Shown: positions 8,436 through 17,653 of the stretch, one piece after another
Position numbering within the stretch: position 1 is the first letter of the stretch
Layout of the letters: every line of letters starts with the position of its first letter
NCBI RefSeq assembly: GCF_000259075.1
Contig: NZ_AJKI01000031.1
Coordinates: 1 to 64,000, forward strand
Reading direction: 5' to 3'
DNA: 64,000 nt
Source of the DNA: Marinilabilia salmonicolor JCM 21150
Lineage (GTDB): Bacteria; Bacteroidota; Bacteroidia; Bacteroidales; Marinilabiliaceae
Translations under genes and position numbers: made by a program
The notes under the pieces: generated by a model
The model's database searches: none
Told to the model about the DNA's origin: nothing
Seen by the model: only the letters and a program-made list of their open reading frames with translations

Positions 8436-8482
8436 GCGAAGCAGAATGGGAAAAAACACTTGAAATAAGGTTTTAATTTAAA

Positions 8483-8556
8483 GTCGGATGGAACCTGCAT
8501 AAATGGATACTATATATGTTCTCTGTGGATTGCCTGGTCATGCTCGTTTCATTCTC
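8483..8556. repeat. Family H repeat, copy 1
   Basis: This segment starts with TCGGATGGAACCTGCAT and ends with CATGCTCGTTTCAT. The same end pair occurs at 22945-23085 and 39603-39668, with different internal sequence. The rest of the 290-bp gap before the M49 gene contains nothing recognised except TACCTTTG at 8567-8574, a possible -7 element. Confidence 0.5.
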
Positions 8557-8607
8557 AAAATATGCTTACCTTTGAGCCGCATTACATAATCCTCAAAACC
8601 GAAACAA

Positions 8608-10239
8608 ATGAAACGGTATATCCCGGTTCTTTTGGTTGTCGCACTTCTTGCTGCGTGCCAAAACAATAAGTATGAAGCAAACATTCCGAATGTTGCTGAA
8701 AAAGTAAATGCCTACGAGTCTTTCCCACTCACCACCGATCTGAGTATTTTATCTGCCAACCAAAAAGAGATGTTGCCCCTGCTTTTTAAAGCTGCCGACA
8801 TCATGGACGATTTGTTCTGGGAACAGACCTGGGGAGGCAAAGAAACGTTACTCAGCAATATTGACAATCCGGATTTGCGCAGATATACCGAAATCAATTA
8901 CGGCCCCTGGGACCGGCTAAACAACCATAAGCCTTTCATTAAGGGAATTGGACCAAAACCGCTGGGCTCAAAATTATACCCCAAAGATATGACCATGGAG
9001 GAGTTCAACCAACTTCCCAATCACGATAAAGCCAACCAATACACCATCATTGAACGGAATGGCATAGGAAAGTTAATGGTAGTTCCCTATCACAAAAAAT
9101 GGAATAAAGAACTTACTCTTGCTGCCGATTATCTTCGCCAGGCTGCTACTCTCGCCGACAGTGAGGCATTTCAGAAATACCTGAACGCAAGGGCCGATGC
9201 ACTCTTATCGGGCGATTACTACAAAAGCGATATGTGCTGGATGGATATGAAAGATAACCTCGTCGATTTCGTGGTTGGTCCCATAGAAACTTATGAAGAC
9301 CGTCTTTTAGGCACGAAGACAGCTTTTGAAGCCTACATCCTGATTAAAGATACTGCCTGGTCGGCCCGACTTGAGCGATTTGCAGCTCTGTTGCCCCTAC
9401 TTCAGGAAAACCTCCCTGCGGACCCTGAATACAAAACCGAAACACCCGGTAGTGAGTCGGATCTGAATGTGTATGATGCAATTTATTACGCAGGCGACTG
9501 CAATGCAGCCAGCAAAACCATTGCCATCAATCTGCCCAACGACCCGGACGTCCAGATGAAAAAAGGAAGCCGCAAACTGCAACTTAAAAACAGTATGCAG
9601 GCCAAATTTGAAAAAATACTGGTTCCCATCAGCAATATTGTCATTCATCCCTCTCAAAGAAAATACATCGATTTTGATGCCTTTTTTGAAAACACCATGT
9701 TTCATGAAGTAGCCCACGGCTTAGGCATTAAAGAAACCATCAATGGTAAAGGAACAGTAAGAGAAGCCCTCAAAGAAACGGCTTCGGCCATTGAAGAAAG
9801 CAAGGCTGATATTCTCGGACTTTACATTGTTACACAACTAGCAGAGACAGGGGAATTGAAAGATAAAGACTTGATGACCAACTACGTAACCTTTATGGCA
9901 GGAATTTTCCGGTCGGTCCGTTTTGGTGCCGGAAGTGCCCACGGAAAGGCCAATATGATTCGCTTCAATTATTTCCTGGAGCAGGGAGCCTTTGACAAAG
10001 ACAGTGAATCGGAAACCTACCGCATCGATTTTGAAAAGATGAAACAGGCTATGAATCGACTTTCTGAGGAGATTTTGGTACTTCAGGGTAACGGAGATTA
10101 TAACAAAGCGCTGACCATGATTGAGACAATGGGACAAACCGGACCGGAGCTTCAGAAAGATCTGGACAAAATCAACAATGCCGGAATTCCCGTGGACATC
10201 GTTTTTGAACAAGGCCCCGGGGTTATTGGTTTGGAGTAA
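8608..10239 (+). CDS. M49-family (dipeptidyl-peptidase III-like) zinc peptidase lipoprotein
   Basis: 543 residues with a lipoprotein signal peptide; the lipobox ends in Cys17 (LLAAC), so it is probably anchored in a membrane facing the periplasm or outside. The zinc site is HEVAH (366-370), followed by EESKAD (396-401) as the third-ligand motif. FRSVRFGAGSAHGKAN further on is typical of the branch of M49 that also occurs fused to Nudix domains in plants. Classical DPP III has HExxxH rather than HExxH, so this is the divergent branch; substrate is unknown. It is followed by two family A repeats, the first 16 bp after the stop codon. Confidence 0.82.
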   Translation: MKRYIPVLLVVALLAACQNNKYEANIPNVAEKVNAYESFPLTTDLSILSANQKEMLPLLFKAADIMDDLFWEQTWGGKETLLSNIDNPDLRRYTEINYGPWDRLNNHKPFIKGIGPKPLGSKLYPKDMTMEEFNQLPNHDKANQYTIIERNGIGKLMVVPYHKKWNKELTLAADYLRQAATLADSEAFQKYLNARADALLSGDYYKSDMCWMDMKDNLVDFVVGPIETYEDRLLGTKTAFEAYILIKDTAWSARLERFAALLPLLQENLPADPEYKTETPGSESDLNVYDAIYYAGDCNAASKTIAINLPNDPDVQMKKGSRKLQLKNSMQAKFEKILVPISNIVIHPSQRKYIDFDAFFENTMFHEVAHGLGIKETINGKGTVREALKETASAIEESKADILGLYIVTQLAETGELKDKDLMTNYVTFMAGIFRSVRFGAGSAHGKANMIRFNYFLEQGAFDKDSESETYRIDFEKMKQAMNRLSEEILVLQGNGDYNKALTMIETMGQTGPELQKDLDKINNAGIPVDIVFEQGPGVIGLE

Positions 10240-10254
10240 GAATAGTGAATAGTA

Positions 10255-10420
10255 AGTGTCTGTCCATAAAGTCCCGTTTACTGCGTTACAACTTAAGCGG
10301 AAATTGCTCATTTACTCAAGTAAACTCCGCATTTCCGCTAATGGCAAGCCTTGTAAACGAAACCTTCTGAACAGACACAGCGAACTTGAGAAACTTTACT
10401 AAGTTTATAGACAGGCACTA
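10255..10420 (-). repeat. Family A structured element, copy A1
   Basis: Ends are AGTGTCTGTCCATAAAG and TTTATAGACAGGCACTA. Read on the minus strand, the inner stem AGCGGAAAT/ATTTCCGCT encloses the core GCGGAGTTTACT...GTAAATGAG. The outer stem AAGGTTTCGTTTAC pairs with GTAAACGGGACTTT, including wobbles. Both stem sequences differ from other copies yet still pair. Confidence 0.85.
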
Positions 10421-10424
10421 AATT

Positions 10425-10609
10425 GAGTCTGTCCATAAATTAAGCAAAACTTGTTTCTAGTCCTGTTTCTGGTCAGAAAGTGCCAATTGCTAGGCTTGCG
10501 AAGCCGCCAAAAACGGAGTTTACTAATCGTAAATGAGTATTTTGGCGGCAAGCGTAACAGCCTGCCCCGATCCTTCGGGGACGCAAGTGGTACTTTATGG
10601 ACAGAAACC
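10425..10609 (+). repeat. Family A structured element, copy A2
   Basis: Left end GAGTCTGTCCATAAAT, right end CTTTATGGACAGAAAC. The inner stem GCCGCCAAAA/TTTTGGCGGC encloses CGGAGTTTACT...GTAAATGAG. An extra small hairpin (CCCCGATCCTTCGGGG) sits on the 3' side. Positions 10458-10558 are identical to 54622-54722 at 100 of 101 bases. It lies back to back with A1. Confidence 0.87.
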
Positions 10610-10636
10610 AAATAGGCAGTAGATGCCGAATAAAAC

Positions 10637-10670
10637 AAAACCTGTTGGCATGCAAGTCAACAGGTTTTTT
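10637..10670 (+). terminator. Rho-independent terminator-like hairpin
   Basis: AAAACCTGTTG (10637-10647) pairs with CAACAGGTTTT (10658-10668), followed by more T. It sits 20 bp before the next start codon and about 400 bp after the M49 stop, so it may end transcripts reading through the two family A elements. Confidence 0.7.
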
Positions 10671-10689
10671 GTAAAACAAAACATATAAA

Positions 10690-11643
10690 ATGCAAAACAC
10701 TTTCTCGAACAACCGTATAAATGAATTATTCAACATCGACATCCCTGTGATTCAGGGAGGAATGGTGTGGTGCAGCGGATGGCGGCTGGCCTCTGCTGTG
10801 AGCAACAATGGCGGATTGGGGCTCTTGGGAGCCGGCAGTATGTACCCGGAAGTTCTCAGAGAGCACATACAAAAAATGAAAAAGGCCACACAAAAGCCCT
10901 GGGGAGTTAATGTTCCCCTACTCTACCCCGATATTGAACAACTGATGCAGGTCATCGTGGAAGAAGAAGTAAAAATAGTCTTCACCTCAGCAGGTAGCCC
11001 GGCAAAATGGACCCCCTTCCTGAAAGATCACGGCATCAAAGTGGCTCATGTAATTGCCAATTCGCGACTGGCAAAAAAATGTGAAGATGCCGGAGTGGAC
11101 GCCATTGTTGCCGAAGGATTCGAAGCAGGTGGGCATGAAGGCCGTGAGGAAACCACAACCATGAATCTGATTCCTCTGGCACGAAAGGTTACCTCCCTCC
11201 CACTAATAGCCGCAGGAGGAATCGGGAGCGGACAGCAAATAATGGCCGCCATGGCTCTTGGAGCAGATGCAGTTCAGATAGGCTCCCTCTTTGCACTATC
11301 GGAAGAATCCTCCGCTCACACTGCATTTAAAGAGACTGCTGTAAATTCCAAAGAAGGAGATACCATGCTCACCCTAAAACAGCTGGCACCTGTACGACTT
11401 CTAAAAAACCACTTTTTTAAACTGGTAGAAGAAGCACAACACAGAGGCGCCTCCCCCGAAGAACTGAAAGAATTATTGGGACGGGGACGGGCTAAAAAAG
11501 GAATCTTTGAAGGAGAACTGAACGAAGGAGAACTGGAGATTGGTCAGGTGGCAGCTCTTGTAAAAGAGATAAAGCCGGTAAGCCGGATTATGACATCGCT
11601 GCTTGAAGAATTTCAGGACACAAAAAAAAGAATCTGTAGATGA
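10690..11643 (+). CDS. Nitronate monooxygenase / FabK-like FMN oxidoreductase
   Basis: 317 residues of the TIM-barrel NAD(P)H-dependent flavin oxidoreductase family that includes nitronate monooxygenase and enoyl-ACP reductase II. Visible: PVIQGGMVWCSGWRLASAVSNNGGLGLLGAG near the N-terminus (FMN side), VDAIVAEGFEAGGHEG (the catalytic-region glycine/His motif), LPLIAAGGIGSG and GADAVQIGSLFALSEES (FMN phosphate binding). Without a biochemical test nitronate oxidation and enoyl reduction cannot be told apart. The stop codon overlaps the start of the M16 peptidase gene (ATGA), so the two are co-transcribed. Confidence 0.88.
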   Translation: MQNTFSNNRINELFNIDIPVIQGGMVWCSGWRLASAVSNNGGLGLLGAGSMYPEVLREHIQKMKKATQKPWGVNVPLLYPDIEQLMQVIVEEEVKIVFTSAGSPAKWTPFLKDHGIKVAHVIANSRLAKKCEDAGVDAIVAEGFEAGGHEGREETTTMNLIPLARKVTSLPLIAAGGIGSGQQIMAAMALGADAVQIGSLFALSEESSAHTAFKETAVNSKEGDTMLTLKQLAPVRLLKNHFFKLVEEAQHRGASPEELKELLGRGRAKKGIFEGELNEGELEIGQVAALVKEIKPVSRIMTSLLEEFQDTKKRICR

Positions 11644-12884
11644 TAGAATATTTTAAACATACACTTTCCAACGGCTTGCGTGTTGTGGTGCACCCCGACA
11701 ATACCACCCCAATGGTAGCGGTTAACCTCCTGTACGACGTTGGAGCCAGAGATGAAGCTCCCGACAAAACCGGATTTGCCCACCTTTTTGAGCATCTGAT
11801 GTTTGGCGGCACGCATAGTATCCCGTCGTACGACACCCCGGTGCAAAATGTGGGGGGAGAAAACAACGCATGGACCAGCAACGATTTCACCAACTATTAT
11901 GTGACCCTTCCGGCCACCAATCTGGAAACGGCATTTTGGCTGGAAGCCGACCGCATGAATGAACTCGATTTCTCCGAAAAAAGTCTGGAAGTTCAGCGTA
12001 AAGTGGTCATCGAAGAGTTCAAGCAGCGGTATCTGAATCAACCTTACGGAGACATTCCTCTTTTAATCAGAGACCTGGCATATAAAGTTCACCCCTACCG
12101 ATGGCCAACCATCGGAAAGGACATTAAACACATTGAACAGGCAACGCTGGAGGATGTAAAGGAGTTCTTCTACAAACACTACGCCCCAAACAATGCTGTT
12201 TTATCGGTGGCCGGCAATGTAACTCCCCAGGAGGCATTCCGACTTGCAGAGAAATGGTTTGGGCCTCTGAAATCCCGACATATTCAGAAAAGAGACCTGC
12301 CTCAGGAACCACCTCAGACACAGGCCAGACACCTCACCGTAGAAAGAGATGTACCCGCCCCCATGGTTCATATGGTATTTCACAACGGGCGCAGAACCGA
12401 TCAGGATTTTTATGCAAACGATTTGTTGTCCGACATTCTCTCCAATGGCCCGTCGGCACGGTTATTCCAATCCCTAATCAAAGAACAGCGGCTTTTCTCG
12501 GATGTGAATGCCTACATTGCAGGCGACCGCGACCCCGGATTGTTTACCGTCACAGGACGCCTGATGCCTGAGGTTTCCATGGAAAAGGCCGAAAATGCCA
12601 TCTTACATGAACTAACCATTCTGGCCAATGAAGGTCCGGGGGATTATGAATTACAAAAAGTTAAAAACAAAATAGAATCGAACCTGGTGTTCGGTGAAAT
12701 CCACTACCTCAATAAAGCCATGAATCTGTCACAATTTGAATTATTGGGCGATGCAGAGGAGATCAATAGAGAACCTGAACATTACCGGGCAGTGACCGTA
12801 GAGGATATAAAAACAGTTGCCAAAAAGGTATTTGCTCCGGAAAACTGCTCAACACTTTATTATTTACCCAGGAAAAAAGAATGA
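11640..12884 (+). CDS. M16 family zinc protease, catalytic subunit
   Basis: 414 residues, a pitrilysin/processing-peptidase type protein. The inverted zinc motif HLFEH is at residues 48-52 (Glu51 catalytic), with the distal Glu in the following helix region (KVVIEEFKQRY). No signal peptide is seen. Starts inside the stop codon of the upstream flavin enzyme. The next gene (13071) is a second M16 protein without HxxEH, the arrangement seen in heterodimeric M16B peptidases where one subunit is catalytic and the other carries an Arg/Tyr substrate-binding pair. Confidence 0.92.
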   Translation: MIEYFKHTLSNGLRVVVHPDNTTPMVAVNLLYDVGARDEAPDKTGFAHLFEHLMFGGTHSIPSYDTPVQNVGGENNAWTSNDFTNYYVTLPATNLETAFWLEADRMNELDFSEKSLEVQRKVVIEEFKQRYLNQPYGDIPLLIRDLAYKVHPYRWPTIGKDIKHIEQATLEDVKEFFYKHYAPNNAVLSVAGNVTPQEAFRLAEKWFGPLKSRHIQKRDLPQEPPQTQARHLTVERDVPAPMVHMVFHNGRRTDQDFYANDLLSDILSNGPSARLFQSLIKEQRLFSDVNAYIAGDRDPGLFTVTGRLMPEVSMEKAENAILHELTILANEGPGDYELQKVKNKIESNLVFGEIHYLNKAMNLSQFELLGDAEEINREPEHYRAVTVEDIKTVAKKVFAPENCSTLYYLPRKKE

Positions 12885-12910
12885 TAGAGGCAACCTCTTT
12901 TCAAAAGCAC

Positions 12911-13040
12911 TAAGGTTAAGGATGAGGTTAAGAGAACCGGAGTCTTAAAAAAGTTCTCTTTTCTATCCAAACAGCACTTCAACTTAAAATGTATATAATC
13001 AACATTTTAACACCCTTTCAACCTTAACCTCAGCCTCAAA
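12911..13040. repeat. Family D inverted repeat, copy 1
   Basis: AAGGTTAAGGATGAGGTTAAG (12912-12932 region) is inverted at 13019-13040 as CAACCTTAACCTCAGCCTC. It lies between the two M16 subunit genes. A second copy with the same arms lies at 32421-32490. Confidence 0.7.
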
Positions 13041-13070
13041 TTAACAATCACTTAAAGAACAACATCCCAT

Positions 13071-14348
13071 ATGGCATCAATCACAACCAGTGCCCCTGAA
13101 TTTAGAGACATCGAGAAAATTGATTTTCTGCCTGTTGAGCAGCACCAATTAAACAACGGGGTGCCTGTTTCCATACTCAGAGCCGGGAGCCAGGAAGTCA
13201 CCAAGATAGACATCGAATTCCCAGCCGGGGCCATCCAGGCAGGCATCCCGTTGATTGCCTCCACCACCGCCAACCTGATGCAGGAAGGGACTTTAACCAA
13301 GTCGTCTGTGGAAATATCTGAGAAGATTGATTTTTTGGGGGCTTATCTCAACTCACAGACCTATCATCACAATACCGTATTTACTCTTCTGTGCCTTACA
13401 CGTCACCTGCCACAAATGCTGGAAATTGTGCATGAAATCATTACCCGGCCATCGTTCCCGGAACATGAATACGACCTTTATCTTCAAAAAAAATATGAAG
13501 AGTTTGTTTTTGAGGGAGAAAAAGTTAAAACCATCGCCTCCCGGGCATTTAGTGAAACCATTTTTGGAGCAGAGCATCCTTACGGGAAGCAACTGAAAAA
13601 GGAGCACTTCGACACCATCAGTCTTTCACAACTCAGAGAGTTTCATTCCAGTCACTATCGTCCGGAAATGGCGCGGATTTTTGTGGCAGGTCTACCGGGT
13701 GATAAGCTCATCCCTTTACTTAACAACTATTTCGGGCAAACCCCTCAGAAACATATCGAAGCGGAGCCACAGATCCCGGAAGTAAGCCCCTTAACCGACA
13801 AAACATTACACCTCAAAAAAGAGGGAGCCATGCAAACAGCCATTCGCATCGGACGGCCTCTTTTCAACAATCATCATCCCGACTTTATTCCTCTTCAAAT
13901 CCTCAACACCCTGCTGGGCGGTTATTTTGGCTCACGACTGATGACCTCTGTACGTGAAGAAAAAGGACTTACCTATGGAATTGGTTCTTTTATCATGCCT
14001 CTGAAGCAAAGCGGCATCTGGGGTATAAGCAGCGAAGTGGCCGGCGAAAGTCGGGAAAAGGCCATCGATGCCATCTTTGAAGAGTTCAGAATACTGCAAA
14101 CGCATCTGGTCCCGGATGATGAGCTCAATATGGTAAAACGTTATATGATGGGAGAACTGCTGCGCAATTTCGACGGCCCATTTTCTACAGCAGATATTTA
14201 CCGCACACTTCAGGAATATGACATGGATTTCGGGTTTTATGAAAAGATGATTTCAACAATACGAAATATTTCATCTTCCCAAATAAAAGATTTGGCAACC
14301 AAATACCTGAAGCCGGAAGATTTCAGGATCGTAACAGCAGGCATATAA
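13071..14348 (+). CDS. M16 family peptidase, non-catalytic subunit
   Basis: 425 residues with the M16 fold but no HxxEH at the expected place: the equivalent helix reads ASTTANLMQEGTLTKSS. The C-terminal half has GGYFGSRLMTSVREEKGLTYGIGS, which contains the Arg and Tyr that hold the substrate in partner subunits. It should pair with the catalytic subunit encoded just upstream. The genes are separated by a 186-bp gap containing an inverted repeat, so they may be one operon with a structured spacer. Confidence 0.9.
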   Translation: MASITTSAPEFRDIEKIDFLPVEQHQLNNGVPVSILRAGSQEVTKIDIEFPAGAIQAGIPLIASTTANLMQEGTLTKSSVEISEKIDFLGAYLNSQTYHHNTVFTLLCLTRHLPQMLEIVHEIITRPSFPEHEYDLYLQKKYEEFVFEGEKVKTIASRAFSETIFGAEHPYGKQLKKEHFDTISLSQLREFHSSHYRPEMARIFVAGLPGDKLIPLLNNYFGQTPQKHIEAEPQIPEVSPLTDKTLHLKKEGAMQTAIRIGRPLFNNHHPDFIPLQILNTLLGGYFGSRLMTSVREEKGLTYGIGSFIMPLKQSGIWGISSEVAGESREKAIDAIFEEFRILQTHLVPDDELNMVKRYMMGELLRNFDGPFSTADIYRTLQEYDMDFGFYEKMISTIRNISSSQIKDLATKYLKPEDFRIVTAGI

Positions 14349-14431
14349 TTTTTCGGATAAAAATACCTCTCATTCAAATACTATTTTACCATTATATTCA
14401 TTATTTTAGGCCCGACAGGTAAACAGCCGAT

Positions 14432-16657
14432 ATGAGTGAACAACCAAAAATATCAGAAGAACAAGAGATTAAGCAACAGTTCAACGAGCTGCTGGAATTG
14501 TGCCCCCGGTGCCAGAGCGCTGAGGCAAAACGACTTATCCAAAAAGCGTTTGAACTGGCTAACGAAGCCCACCGAGGGGTAAGACGAAAGTCGGGAGAAT
14601 TATACATTCTTCATCCGCTGGCAGTGGCCCGTATTGTTGCTGATGAAATTGGACTGGGAGCAAAAGGTGTTGCTGCTGCATTGCTGCACGATGTAGTCGA
14701 AGATACCGATTACACCCTTGAAGACATTGAAGGTATTTTTGGTAAAAAAGTTGCCGATATCGTGGACGGCCTGACTAAACTGGAAGGGGTTTTTGACCAG
14801 ACGCAGTCGAAACAGGCAGAGAATTTCCGAAAATTGCTCCTGACCATGGTGGAGGACATCAGGGTTATCCTTATCAAGCTGGCGGACAGGCTTCACAATA
14901 TGCGTACTCTGGATTCCATGCCTGAGCACAAACGCCTGAAAATTGCCGGCGAAACCCTCTACATGTATGCCCCCCTGGCTCACCGGCTGGGACTTTACTC
15001 CATAAAATCGGAACTGGAAGATCTGGCGTTCAAATATGAACACCCGAAGATATTTGAAGAGATTTCAGCCAAACTGGAAGATTACAAGGACAAAACCCAA
15101 CACCTGATCACCAGATTCTCGCTCCCCATCATTGAGCGTCTGTCGAGAGAAGGATATGACTTTGACCTGAAAGGACGACCCAAATCCATCTATTCCATCT
15201 GGCGGAAAATGCAACGCAAACAAATTCCGTTCGAGGAGATTTATGATTTGCTGGCCATTCGAATTGTTTTTACGCCCAAAGAGGGAATACCGGAAAAAGC
15301 ACAATGCTGGACCATTTATTCGCTGATAACCGATATTTACAAACCAAAACCCGATCGGCTGCGCGATTGGGTAAGTACTCCGAAAGCAAACGGATATGAA
15401 GCGCTTCATGCAACTCTGATGGGCCCTGAAGGTAACTGGATAGAAATTCAGATTCGCACCGAACGAATGGACGAAATTGCCGAAAAAGGATTTGCTGCGC
15501 ATTGGAAATACAAAGGGGCCAATGAAAAAGAATCCGAATTGGACAATTGGTTGCAACGCATTCGTGAGGTGCTCGACAATCCGGATTCCGACTCGCTGGA
15601 ATTTCTGGACGATTTTAAACTGAATCTCTTCACCCAGGAAATAATGCTGTTCACTCCAAAAGGTGACGTAAAAGTGATGCCCAAAGGAGCCACAGCTCTC
15701 GACCTGGCGTTTGAGATTCACACCGAACTGGGATACAAGTGTATCGGCGCAAAAGTTAATTACAAGCTGGTTCCAATCAGTTATGAGCTGAAAAGTGGTG
15801 ACCAGGTGGAGATTCTTACTTCTGAGAAACAAAAACCAAAATACGACTGGATAAATTTTGTGACCACAGCAAAAGCAAAAACAAGAATTAAAGACGCCTT
15901 TAAAAAAGAGAGAAAGGGCATCATACACAGAGGAGAACAAAAACTGGAAGAGGCACTGAATGAGAAGAAACTGACAACCAATGCCAAGATCCTGAAAAAA
16001 CTTCAGACCTATTACAATCTCCCAAATAAAGAAGAGCTCTATTTTAAAATAGGAAAAGGGGTCATCAACCTCGAAAACCTGAATAAAATCCTCAGCGATA
16101 AAACAGCCAATAAATGGATTCGCTACTGGCGTTTATCTTTCGGAAAAAACAACCTGAAAGGCGGAAAGAAGAACATCGGCAAGGAGAGTAAAAAAACACA
16201 GATGGTGGTCTCCGACGATATGGAAACAGAAGAATACATCATCGCTCCGTGTTGCAATCCCATTCCGGGTGACGATGTGGTAGGATACCTCGATCAGGAC
16301 GATAAGCTGATTCTGCACAGCCGTAAGTGCCCGGTAGCCATCCGCCTGATGTCAAGCCAGGGAAATCGCATCGTATCAGCCGAATGGGAGTCACATAAAA
16401 TTTTATCATTTCTGGCTGTCATCAACCTGTCAGGCATCGATCAGATTGGCATCGTCAGTAAAATTACCAAAGTCATTTCGGAAGATCAGACCGTTAATAT
16501 GCGATCTATCCATGTAGAGAGTCATGATGGCATTTTTGAAGGAACCATCTATATATACATTCACAACACGGAAGACCTCAACAACCTGATATTCAATCTA
16601 ATGAGAATAAAGGGATTGCACAACGTCACCCGTCAGGAAAGAATTCACGGAAACTAG
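14432..16657 (+). CDS. Bifunctional (p)ppGpp synthetase/hydrolase, RelA/SpoT family
   Basis: 741 residues with the full long-RSH layout. The HD hydrolase is near the N-terminus (His47, His61, HD at 86-87, ED at 90-91 in LLHDVVEDTDY). The synthetase has GRPKSIYSIWRKMQRK (from 248) and YDLLAIRIVF, and KANGYEALHATLMGP. A TGS domain is at about 395-460 (ALDLAFEIHTELGYKCIGAKVN) and a C-terminal ACT domain at about 665-735. Both catalytic halves look intact, so it probably both makes and degrades the alarmone, as the single long RSH of many Bacteroidota does. ATG at 14432 is the natural start. Confidence 0.96.
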   Translation: MSEQPKISEEQEIKQQFNELLELCPRCQSAEAKRLIQKAFELANEAHRGVRRKSGELYILHPLAVARIVADEIGLGAKGVAAALLHDVVEDTDYTLEDIEGIFGKKVADIVDGLTKLEGVFDQTQSKQAENFRKLLLTMVEDIRVILIKLADRLHNMRTLDSMPEHKRLKIAGETLYMYAPLAHRLGLYSIKSELEDLAFKYEHPKIFEEISAKLEDYKDKTQHLITRFSLPIIERLSREGYDFDLKGRPKSIYSIWRKMQRKQIPFEEIYDLLAIRIVFTPKEGIPEKAQCWTIYSLITDIYKPKPDRLRDWVSTPKANGYEALHATLMGPEGNWIEIQIRTERMDEIAEKGFAAHWKYKGANEKESELDNWLQRIREVLDNPDSDSLEFLDDFKLNLFTQEIMLFTPKGDVKVMPKGATALDLAFEIHTELGYKCIGAKVNYKLVPISYELKSGDQVEILTSEKQKPKYDWINFVTTAKAKTRIKDAFKKERKGIIHRGEQKLEEALNEKKLTTNAKILKKLQTYYNLPNKEELYFKIGKGVINLENLNKILSDKTANKWIRYWRLSFGKNNLKGGKKNIGKESKKTQMVVSDDMETEEYIIAPCCNPIPGDDVVGYLDQDDKLILHSRKCPVAIRLMSSQGNRIVSAEWESHKILSFLAVINLSGIDQIGIVSKITKVISEDQTVNMRSIHVESHDGIFEGTIYIYIHNTEDLNNLIFNLMRIKGLHNVTRQERIHGN

Positions 16658-16685
16658 TGATATATCCATTTTGAAGCCATTCCAA

Positions 16686-16730
16686 ACAGGCCAACGGCCT
16701 GAGAGCAATAGTATAGGGCAACGCCCTATG
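16686..16730. repeat. Family B REP-like palindromes
   Basis: AGGCCAACGGCCT (16688-16700) and ATAGGGCAACGCCCTAT (16713-16729) are perfect or near-perfect palindromes 30 bp after the rel stop codon. They match the units at 4333-4374 in inverted orientation. The remaining ~220 bp to the fur promoter shows nothing recognised. Confidence 0.7.
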
Positions 16731-16957
16731 ACTAATAGAGGAGGTCAAACCATTTCCATCACGGGTTGAGATTCGTGAAGTTATCAGTGTGTCGATTATT
16801 AATTTTATGCGATTTTTTTCCTGGATAACACAGGGACAGATACATCGCATTCCAATCTCTTCATCAAAGATCTAAACAGCCCCCAAACATCTCCGAACAT
16901 CCCAAAACCCGGATACCGAAACTCAAAATCTGACAACTTACCGCCTCGTTAATTCAA

Positions 16958-16991
16958 TTTGGTTTTATTCTAAATAAAATTTTTATCTTTG
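16958..16991 (+). promoter_or_regulatory. Bacteroidota-type promoter of the Fur-family gene
   Basis: TTTG (16958-16961) and TATCTTTG (16984-16991) with a 22-nt spacer match the primary-sigma promoter pattern of the phylum, 47 bp before the start codon. Confidence 0.6.
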
Positions 16992-17038
16992 CATGACAAA
17001 GGGTCAATTTGTTACATTTTAATTAACAGAAACATGCT

Positions 17039-17515
17039 ATGAGCAGGCCATCAAACAAAGAAACGGTCAAACAAATATTCACAGAGTATCTGCAAAAAAA
17101 CGGTCACCGCAAAACCCCGGAACGTTATGCCATCCTGGATGAAATATATTCTCGTGAAGGGCATTTCGACATTGAGTCGTTATACATTTTCATGAAAAAC
17201 AAAAATTACCGGGTAAGCAGGGCCACATTGTACAATACAATTGACCTTTTACTGGATTGCAAGTTGGTGATTAAACACCAGTTTGGAAAAAACATTGCTC
17301 AGTTCGAAAAGGCCTTTGAATCCAAGCAGCACGACCATCTTATTTGCACCAATTGTGGCAAAGTAACTGAATTCTGTGATCCAAGTATTCAAATTGTACT
17401 GGACAATGCATCCAAAAATCTGGAGTTCACCGTTGCACATCATTCTCTCTATGTTTACGGTACGTGCAAGGAGTGTCGGGAAAAACAGGAAAAGAATCAA
17501 AACAAAAATTCCTGA
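17039..17515 (+). CDS. Fur-family metalloregulator
   Basis: 158 residues. The N-terminal winged helix ([29 protein letters not shown] ... [20 protein letters not shown]) is the DNA-binding part. The dimerisation part has [17 protein letters not shown] and a second CxxC-type pair at the C-terminus (GTCKECREK), forming the structural zinc site. Fur, Zur and PerR cannot be separated from sequence alone. The basic, asparagine-rich C-terminus is short. It precedes purA by 138 bp, a pairing frequently seen in this phylum. A good promoter lies upstream. Confidence 0.92.
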   Translation: MSRPSNKETVKQIFTEYLQKNGHRKTPERYAILDEIYSREGHFDIESLYIFMKNKNYRVSRATLYNTIDLLLDCKLVIKHQFGKNIAQFEKAFESKQHDHLICTNCGKVTEFCDPSIQIVLDNASKNLEFTVAHHSLYVYGTCKECREKQEKNQNKNS

Positions 17516-17653
17516 CAATTCAAGGTTTTACGATTTTTAATGTTTACTTTTACGCATCGGAATGTCAACCTAACAGGTAGGCCTTCCGATTTTTATTGCA
17601 CGAAAGTCTGGCAACCCGGACCAAAATACAAACTATCACAAACACTTGGAATA

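Noticed and set aside
10473-10742. Minus-strand frame spanning family A copy A2 and the start of the nitronate monooxygenase gene
   Set aside because: It runs through a structured repeat, and its start lies inside a well-supported gene on the other strand.
15065-15940. Long open frame of 291 codons on the minus strand within the rel gene
   Set aside because: It is the antisense shadow of a clearly conserved gene, rich in Phe/Ser/Cys as shadows usually are.
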